A DNA stretch of 64,000 nt from Amphibalanus amphitrite. Lineage: Eukaryota > Arthropoda > Thecostraca > Balanomorpha > Balanidae. Below, piece by piece: positions 55,823 to 64,000 of the stretch (position 1 is its first letter; each line of letters starts with the position of its first letter). Made by a program: the position numbers and the translations under genes. The notes below the pieces were generated by a model. It did not search any database, had not been told where the DNA came from, and was given only the letters and a program-made list of their open reading frames with translations. Location: the NCBI RefSeq assembly GCF_019059575.1, contig NW_024883049.1:1-64000 (forward strand). Reading direction: 5' to 3'.

Positions 55823-57931
55823 CTTACCAGCCTCTAGCGGTGTGCCAAGTTTGATCACAATCGGCCCAGCCGTTCTCGACATCTGGAAGCGTCACCCTGC
55901 CCGTGCGCACGTGCAGTTGCACCCCTACCAAGACACGTGGAAATGCATCGCCTGGAATGTGTCTACCTCCATGCCAAGTTTTAGCGCAATCGGCCCAGTA
56001 ATTACCGCGAGCTATTGCACTTATTACAAAACAGGCACCTCTTGGCTTTGCACGTGGAACGTGCGTTAGGGGTCACCCATATGCATCGAGAGTAGCACAC
56101 TATGTGAAAGAAGGAAAAAAGCTACCCAACACAAAAAACCGCACGTGTATCAGCCCAGTGGTTGCCGAGATATAAGTCGTACAAAAACGTCCCCACGGCG
56201 GCCGGCCGCTATTTAGCAGTAAAATCGTGTCGCATCCTTCTATGGGAGGTATCCCCGTCACCTGTTCGTATACTGTCTGAGCAAAGACCATACGTTACGG
56301 TCCAAACTCCATAGTGAGGCGGACATACGAATTTACGAGAGTTTAGCGACGAAATGATTCACTTAATTGTTAAGTAATGGGTACCATTAGGTAGACCATA
56401 AATTTTATCTAGCATCTCACCGTAGATGCAGTAAAAAGTGCTTTACTTTTCAATGTATATAAAGACTTGCTCAGCTCAATCAGTTCACTCTGTATTGGCT
56501 CAAGCCGTATCATGCGAACGCAATGCAAACTAGAGCACCGACAGCGCAGCGCTCCCCATCTCACTGCTCGCCCAGTCCACCCGGGCCGCCGCCACGACGG
56601 CCCCCCGCAAGTAGGCATCCCGCACTGCACCGACAGCCGCGGGCGACCAGCTGACCGGCCAGCTGACCGGCCAGCAGCCGGCGGGCGGCAGGGCGCGGAT
56701 GGCCGACCCGCCGGCGCGGCGAGGGAGGGGAGGAACGCAGCTGAAAGACCCGACTACATATATATCAAAGAAACATTATATGTAATCATCGATGACGCGA
56801 CATAAATCTGCTTTATTGGGGTTAGCGGTGTAGTCTGTGATGCCATCACAATGAAAATAGGCGCCTAGTTTTGTACAGCATCAAATTCTGATTCCATAAC
56901 GACTCTCGCTAGTCCATTTTCAATTGTAAATAAGCCTTTTATTGCGATGCAAAGTCCCGAAATGGTGCCGACGGCGGCCGGTCCCCCGATGGTACCATAC
57001 CATAGATGGTAAACAGGTTAGTTCACATTCCCGCCGCTATGCGGGCGGCGGCGGCGCCACCTGTCCTCGTGTCCGCCTGACACCGTAACGATATAGGTCT
57101 GAGCTCAAATCTCGGTAATGTCGTGCTTTTTTACTATATTTCTCAAAAACGGCACCACGTGCAATAAAGTTGTATATATCATTGGAAAGAGCATCAAAAG
57201 TTGTATAAAATATCAACTTTTCACTTGAATATGTCTTCAAGGTACAAAGTTATTAAGCACCAAAGACGCTCCCATTGACTTTCCATGTTAAAATTTTTCA
57301 TTTTTAAACGAGCTTCAAAAGAGCAAACGAATTCTGACAGCTTAACGAAGCATAACACCATGTTCTATGGTCTTTTCTCAACAAGTCCTGAAAGTTTAAA
57401 CAAAATCGTATCATATAATTTTGTACAATGAGCGAATGAAAAAGTCTCTGCAAAAACGCCCATTGACTTAACATGGGGAGCGAAAAAAATTCAACTTTGA
57501 CCTCGTGCAAAGACACGTTACGAAGTTCTGAGGGGTATACGGCGCACACCAGCGTGTACCCAAACGTGTTTGCCATAAAATGCTGGGAAGAAAACCACCT
57601 CTTCCTTGGCTCGTTTTTCCGCTATTCCCGATCGCGCAAAAAGTGTCCAAAACCCCGTTGACTTAACATGGGGAAAATGGAATCGCACGTGCCACGTGCC
57701 ACGAGGTTTTAAGCGAGTAGCGACCGGTGCCAACAGGTAGATCGCCTGCGGGAGCCCATACACTGAACTTTTTAAGAAAATCGAGCCACAAGTTTAGGCC
57801 TGACCCAAGTTGCCCCAATTCGCGGCCAGACATGCAAAACATAGCCCGGAGAAGGACCGCTCCGGTTGTTTTTCAATAGAAAAACACAATTCTAACGAAT
57901 AGTGTTTGTCTTTTCAAACAACCTGCGGTTA
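55823..57931 (+). repeat. Array unit: B(last monomer)-C-D-E-F
   Basis: The unit starts at CTTACCAGCCTCTAGCGG. The internal source reads CCCTACTTACCAGCC, sharing TAC with the join. It matches the preceding unit at an offset of 2,109. It ends at 57931. Confidence 0.88.
56293..57090. mobile_element. TIR insert D, copy 4
   Basis: 798 bp, the same position in the unit and the same ends as the other copies. Confidence 0.78.
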
Positions 57932-58003
57932 CTCCGGTTGTTTTTCAATAGAAAAACACAATTCTAACGAATAGTGTTTGTCTTTTCAAACAACCTGCGG
58001 TTA
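57932..58003 (+). repeat. 72-bp minimal unit (3' module only)
   Basis: This is an exact-looking repeat of the last 72 bases of the 3' module, starting CTCCGGTTGTTTTTC. It holds the second hairpin (TGTTTTTC-AATA-GAAAAACA) and the terminal hairpin (TGTTTG-TCTTTT-CAAACA), but only half of the first. Confidence 0.92.
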
Positions 58004-59317
58004 CCCGCACTGCACCGACAGCCGCGGGCGACCAGCTGACCGGCCAGCTGACCGGCCAGCAGCCGGCGGGCGGCAAGCCACGGATGGCCGACCCGCCGGC
58101 GCGGCGAGGGAGGGGAGGGACGCAGCTGAAAGACCCGACTACATATATATCAAAGAATGATACATTATATGTAATCATCGATGACGCGACATAAATCTGC
58201 TTTATTGGGTTTAGCGGTGTAGTCTGTGATGCCATCACAATGAAAATAGCCTAGTTTTGTAGAGCATCAAATTCTGATTCCATAACGACTCTCGCTAGTC
58301 CATTTTCAATTGTAAATAAGCCTTTTATTGCGATGCAAAGTCCCGAAATGGTGCCGACGGCGGCCGGTCCCCCGATGGTACCATACCATAGATGGTAAAC
58401 AGGTTAGTTCACATTCCCGCCGCTATGCGGGCGGCGGCGGCGCCACCTGTCCTCGTGTCCGCCTGACACCGTAACGATATAGGTCTGAGCTCAAATCTCG
58501 GTAATGTCGTGCTTTTTTACTATATTTCTCAAAAACGGCACCACGTGCAATAAAGTTGTATATATCATTGGAAAGAGCATCAAAAGTTGTATAACCTATC
58601 AACTTTTCACATAAATATATCTCAACTGTAAAAAGTTATTAAGCAGCAAAGACGCTCCCATTGACTTTCCATGTTAAAATTTTTCATTTTTAAACGAGCC
58701 TAAAAAGAACAAACGAATTTGCACAGCTTAAAGAAGCATAACAACATGTTCTATGGTCTTTTCTCAACAAGTCCTGGAAGTTTAAACAAAATCGTATCAT
58801 ATAATTTTGTACAATGAGCGAATGAAAAAGTCTCTGCAAAAATGCCCATTGACTTAACATGGGGAGCGAAAAAAGTTCAACTTTGACCTCGTGCAAAGTC
58901 ACGTTACGAAGTTCTGAGGGGTATACGGCGCACACTAGCGTGTACCCAAACGTGTTTGCCATAAAATGCTGGGAAGAAAACCACCTCTTCCTTGGCTCGT
59001 TTTCCCGCTATTCGCGATCGCGCAAAAAGTGTCCAAAACCCCATTGACTTAACATGGGGAAAATGGAATCGCACGTGCCACGTGCCACGAGGTTTTAAGC
59101 GAGTAGCGACCGGTGCCAACAGGTAGATCGCCTGCGGGAGCCCATACACTGAAATTTTTAAGAAAATCGAGCCACAAGTTTAGGCCTGACCCAAGTTGCC
59201 CCAATTCGCGGCCAGACTTGCAAAACATAGCCCGGAGACGGACCGCTCCGGTTGTTTTTCAATAGAAAAACACAATTCTAACGAATAGTGTTTGTCTTTT
59301 CAAACAACCTGCGGTTA
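58004..59317 (+). repeat. Array unit: D(3' part)-E-F
   Basis: The unit starts inside insert D at CCCGCACTGCACCGAC, so the left TIR is missing (D ends at 58476). This truncation must postdate insertion of D into the family. It ends at 59317 in a complete end-to-end junction. Confidence 0.88.
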
Positions 59318-61998
59318 CCAGCATCTGCGATGCTGGGCTCCGCATCGCGGGACCGCAGGTTGTTTGAGCAAGCACCTTTGTAAACGCAGCAAAAACGCCC
59401 GCCGCCAAACGAGAGGATGAGCCTTGCACGTGCAGACCGGAGTCGGTGTGCTACGGACTGACGTGCACGGCACCCTATTCGCCGGTCTATAGCGGTGTGC
59501 CAAATTTGAGTGCAATCGACCCGGCCGTTTTCGAGATCTGGAAGCGACACCCTGCACGTGCGCACGTGCAGCCTGGGCCCCAATTGACTTGTGCACGGCA
59601 CTCTATTCGCCGGTTTCTAGCGATGTACCAAATTTAATCTGAATCGGCCCAGCCGTTTCCAAGATCTGGAAGCGACCCCTACAGGTGCGCACGTGCAGCT
59701 GCACCCCAACCGCGGCACATGAAAATTTATACTGACTGACTTGTGCACGGCACCCTACTAACCAGTCTCTAGTGGTATGCCAAATTTGAGCACAGTCGGT
59801 CCAGCCGTTCTTGAGATATGGAAGCGTCAGCCTGCACGTGCGCACGTGCAAACTGGGTCCCATCTGACTTGTGCACGGCACCCTACTCGCCGAGCCCTAA
59901 CGGTGTGCCAACTTTGATCACAATCGGCCCAGCCGTTCTCGAGATCTGGAATCGTCACCCTGCCCGTGCGCACGTGCAGCCCAAACCGTGACACATGGAA
60001 ATGCATCGCCTGGAAAGTGTCTACCTCCATGCCAAGTTTTAGCGCAATCGGCCCAGTAATTACCGAGCTATTGCGCTTATTACAAAACAGGCACCTCTTG
60101 GCTTTGCACGTGGAACGTGCGTTAGAGGTCACCCATATGCATCGAGAGTAGCACACTATATGAAAGAAGGGAAAAAGCTACCCCACACAAAAAACCGTAA
60201 GTGTATCAGCCCAGTGGTTGCCGAGATATAAGTCGTACAAAAACGTCCCCAGACTCCCCACGGCGGCCGGCCGCTATTTAGCAGTAAAATCGTGTCGCAT
60301 CCTTCTATGGGAGGTATCCCCGTCACCTGTTCGTATACTGTCTGAGCAAAGGCCATACGTTACGGTCCAAACTCCATAGTGAGGCGGACATACGAATTTA
60401 CGAGAGTTTAGCGACGAAATGATTCACTTAATTGTTAAGTAATCGGTACCATTAGGTACGCCATAAATTTTCTCTAGCATCTCACCGTAGATGCAGTAAA
60501 AAGTGCTTTACTTTTCAATGTATATAAAGACTTGCTCAGCTCAATCAGTTCACTCTGTATTGGCTCAAGCCGTATCATGCGAGCGCAATACAAACTAGAG
60601 CACCAGACAGCGCAGCGCTCCCCAACTCACTGCTCGCCCAGTCCACCCGGGCCGCCGCCACGACGCCCCCCCCCCCCGCAAGTAGGCATCCCGCACTGCA
60701 CCGACAGCCGCGGGCGACCAGCTGACCGGCCAGCTGACCGGCCAGCAGCCGGCGGGCGGCAAGCCGCGGATGGCCGACCCGCCAGCGCGGCGAGGGAGGG
60801 GAGGGACGCAGCTGAAAGACCCGACTACATATATATCAAAGAAACATTATATGTAATCATCGATGACGCGACATAAATCTGCTTTATTGGGGTTAGCGGT
60901 GTAGTCTGTGATGCCATCACAATGAAAATAGCCTAGTTTTGTAGAGCATCAAATTCTGATTCCATAACGACTCTCGCTAGTCCATTTTCAATTGTAAATA
61001 AGCCTTTTATTGCGATGCAAAGTCCCGAAATGGTGCCGACGGCGGCCGGTCCCCCGATGGTACCATACCATAGATGGTAAGCAGGTTAGTTCACATTCCC
61101 GCCGCTATGCGGGCGGCGGCGGCGCCACCTGTCCTCGTGTCCGCCTGACACCGTAACGATATAGGTCTGAGCTCAAATCTCGGTAATGTCGTGCTTTTTT
61201 ACTACATTTCTCAAAAACGGCAGCACGTGCAATAACGTTGTATATATCATTGGAAAGAGCATCAAAAGTTGTATAAAATATCAACTTTTGACTTAAACAT
61301 ATCTTAAACGTAAAAAGTTATTAAGCAGCAAAGACGCTCCCATTGACTTTCCATGTTAAAATTTTTCATTTTTAAACGAGCTTCAAAAGAGCAAACGAAT
61401 TCTGACAGCTTAACTAAGCATAACAACATGTTCTATGGTCTTTTCTCAACAAGTCCTGGAAGTTTAAACAAAATCGTATCATATAATTTTGTACAATGAG
61501 CGAATGAAAATGTCTCTGCAAAAACGCCCATTGACTTAACATGGGGAGCGAAAAAAGTTCAACTTCAAACTCGTGCAACTCATTGTTAACGAATTCTGAC
61601 GGGTATACGGCGCACACTGGCGTGTACCAGAACGTGTTTGCCATAAAATGCTGGGAAGAAAACCAACTCCTTCTTGGCTCGTTTTCCCGCCATTGGCGAT
61701 CGCGCAAAAAGTGTCCAAAACCCCGTTGACTTAACATGGGGAAAATGCAATTGCACGTGGCACGCGCAATGATTTTTGTTGCGAGTAGCGACCGGTACCA
61801 TCAGGTAGATCACCTGCAAAAGTCTATACCCTGAAATTTTTACGATCCTAAACGCAAAACTCTAGGCTGCGACCAAGTTGCCCCAATCTCAGGCCAACTT
61901 TGCAAACATAGCCCGGAGAAGGACCGCTCCGGTTGTTTTTCAATAGAAAAACACAATTCTAACGAATAGTGTTTGTCTTTTCAAACAACCTGCGGTTA
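59318..61998 (+). repeat. Array unit: A-B-C-D-E-F (full composition)
   Basis: This 2.68-kb unit has the full 5' hairpin, insert D (60358-61158, with a C-run near 60667) and a 3' module ending at 61998. It is somewhat diverged from the unit at 50732. Confidence 0.88.
60358..61158. mobile_element. TIR insert D, copy 5
   Basis: 801 bp, CGTTACGGT and ACCGTAACG ends. It differs from copies 2-4 by substitutions and a longer C-run. Confidence 0.78.
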
Positions 61999-62306
61999 TG
62001 GAACCACCTCCCAGAATCATTAACCCGCGCACCGACGGGGGTCTGCGCCAACTTAGTACCGACGGGGGGCGGATGACCGCCCCCCCCTGAGATCTCGAGA
62101 ACGAAGCAAGATAGCGACAAGCGGTAAACGGCATCGGATACGCACGGTCAAGATCTACAATTTTTACTCAGGTCATTTTCAGGTCAGGTCAAAGATGACG
62201 TCACAGGGGTCGAAAAAGTCAAAATGGCGGCGCTAAATATGGAGAGAGTTTTTCTCGAATAACTTTCAAATTAGTCAAGATAGTCTTTTCAAACAACCTG
62301 CGGTTA
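61999..62306 (+). repeat. Foreign DNA closed by the terminal 24 bases of the array 3' end
   Basis: After CGGTTA (61998) comes about 284 bases unrelated to the array. They include a TTAACCCGCG terminus (62020), a G/C-run hairpin and AGGTCA words. They then run straight into GTCTTTTCAAAC plus AACCTGCGGTTA (62283-62306). Only the last 24 bases of the 3' module are present. The next unit starts with a complete 5' hairpin. Confidence 0.85.
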
Positions 62307-64000
62307 CCAGCATCTGCGATGCTGGGCTCCGCATCGCTGGACCGCAGGTTGTTTGAGCAAGCACCTTTGGAAACGCAGCAAAAACGCCCGCCGCCAAACG
62401 AGAGGATGAGCCTTGCACGTGCAGACCGGAGTCGGTGTGCTACGGACTGACGTGCACGGCACCCTATTCGCCGGTCTATAGCGGTGTGCCAAATTTGAGT
62501 GCAATCGACCCGGCCGTTTTCGAGATCTGGAAGCGTGACCCTGCACGTGCGCACGTGCAGCCTGGGCCCTAATTGACTTGTGCACGGCACTCTATTCGCC
62601 GGTTTCTAGCGATGTACCAAATTTAATCTGAATCGGCCCAGCCGTTTCCAAGATCGGGAAACGACCCCTACACGTGCGCACGTGCAGCTGCACCCCAACC
62701 GCGGCACATGAAAATACATACTTACTGACTTGTGCACGGCACCCTACTAACTAGTCTCTAGTGGTATGCCAAATTTGAGCACAGTCGGTCCAACCGTTCT
62801 TGAGATATGGAAGCGTCAGCCTGCACGTGCGCACGTGCAAACTGGGTCCCATCTGACTTGTGCACGGCACCCTACTCGCCGATCCCTAACGGTGTGCCAA
62901 CTTTGATCACAATCGGCCCAGCTGTTCTCGAGATCTGGAAGCGTCACCCTGCCCGTGCGCACGTGCAGCGGCACCCCAACCGTGACACATGGAAATGCAT
63001 TGCGCGGCGGGTCCCTACATCCATGCCAAGGATCAGCGCAATCGGCAAAGTAACTACAGAGTTATTACACTTGCTACCGAACTGACACCTCTTCGTTTTG
63101 CACGTGGCACGTGCATTAGGGGTCACCCATGCGCATCGATAGTAGCACACTACGTTTGGGAAAGGAAGAAGCTATCCCACACAAAAGACCGTGATTGAAT
63201 CGGTCAAGCAGTTGTGGAGATAGAAGCTTTGCAAGGCGCCCCCACAGTCGGCCTACTGCTAATATTTAGCAATAATCAGTGTCGTATCCGCACACGGGAG
63301 GTATCGCCGTCACCTGTTCGTATACTCTAATGTGGTTGGGTTCAAGTCACAGTCAAGCCCTGCTTTTTTACAACTTTTCTTGAAAACTGCACACCGTGCA
63401 GTGACGTTCTATACATCAGTGGAAAGAGCATCAAAAGTTGTATATTATATTAACTTTTCACCTATATATATTACTGACCATAAAAGTTATAGAGGAATAA
63501 AGACGCACCCATTGAATTTCCATGTTAAAAATTTTCATTTTCAAACGAACTTTATTAGAAAAAACGATTTCTGCCAGCTTAACGAAGCATACCAGCATGT
63601 ACTATGCTCCTTTCTCTACAAGATATAAGAGTTTGGGCGAAATCTATCTCTAAAATTTTGTACAAAGATCGAATGAAAAGGTCTCTGCAAAGTCTCGACA
63701 TCGCCGTCCATTGACTTAACATGGGACACAGCAAAATTCCAACTTTGATCTCGTGCAAAGACACGTTCCGAGATTCTGAGGGGTATACAGCGCACACTGG
63801 CGTGTACCCAAACGTGTTTGCCATAAAATGCTGGGAAGAAAACCACCTCCTTCTTGGCTCGTTTTCCCGCCATTGGCGATCGCGCAAAAAGTGTCCAAAA
63901 CCCCGTTCACTTAACATGGGGAAAATGGAATCGCACGTGCCACGTGCCACGAGGTTTTAAGCGAGTAGCGACCGGTGCCATAAGGTAGATCGCCTCCGGG
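62307..64000 (+). repeat. Array unit: A-B-C-E' (continues past the window)
   Basis: Full 5' module with one hairpin-spacer change, four to five monomers including CCCGTGCGCACGTGCA, segment C, and E' to the window edge. It shows that the array extends further right. Confidence 0.85.

Overview
The window is repeat-dominated eukaryotic DNA, most likely from an animal and plausibly a marine invertebrate. The lineage is an inference. It rests on the transposon types, on TATA plus TCAGT promoter-like motifs, and on the absence of bacterial gene organisation. The only convincing gene is one unbroken 3,170-codon reading frame on the minus strand (9515-19027). It encodes a Helitron-like rolling-circle transposase: an N-terminal OTU cysteine protease, three AT-hooks, CxxC pairs, a DUF6570-like segment, a Helitron Rep nuclease with HIH and YALKY motifs, and a PIF1-type helicase. 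A seven-copy minisatellite (about 8792-9510) abuts its stop codon.

Layout: 1-5224 holds units of a large tandem repeat family. 5225-8541 holds TTAA-type and hAT-like non-autonomous elements, including a long foldback element with a second element nested in it. 8542-19027 holds the transposase and its minisatellite. 19028-26124 is a patchwork of TTAACCC-ended elements, AGGTCA-rich DNA and short minisatellites. A block of about 4 kb (23261-27246) is repeated almost perfectly at 27392-31375. The tandem family fills 30524-44492 and, after another patchwork (44493-46295), 46296-64000.

The most unusual structure is that tandem family. Every unit lies in the same orientation and ends in the same three-hairpin 3' terminus, CAAACAACCTGCGGTTA. 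What follows this fixed end varies: in 22 joins the next copy begins at one of at least a dozen internal points, or in foreign DNA. Four joins are perfect end-to-end junctions in which the 3' end meets a second hairpin and an inverted copy of the terminal repeat (ACCGCAGGTTGTTTG). One of these hairpins carries a compensatory base-pair change. A fixed 3' end with hairpins, an offset inverted repeat near the 5' end and head-to-tail concatemers resemble what is described for Helentron/Helitron2 rolling-circle elements. I infer that this is a non-autonomous rolling-circle family amplified in tandem. The transposase could in principle act on it, but I could not find the array termini next to the transposase gene, so that link is a hypothesis.

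Each full array unit consists of: A, the 5' hairpin module; B, alternating monomers of about 127 and 154 bp carrying the 18-bp palindrome TGCACGTGCGCACGTGCA; C, a unique-like segment; D, an optional 0.8-kb TIR insert with a promoter-like core; E or E', an AT-richer segment; and F, the 3' module. Several unit pairs, and the 4-kb duplication, look almost identical. They therefore reflect either very recent amplification or assembly duplication. No rRNA, tRNA, CRISPR array or conventional host gene was recognised.
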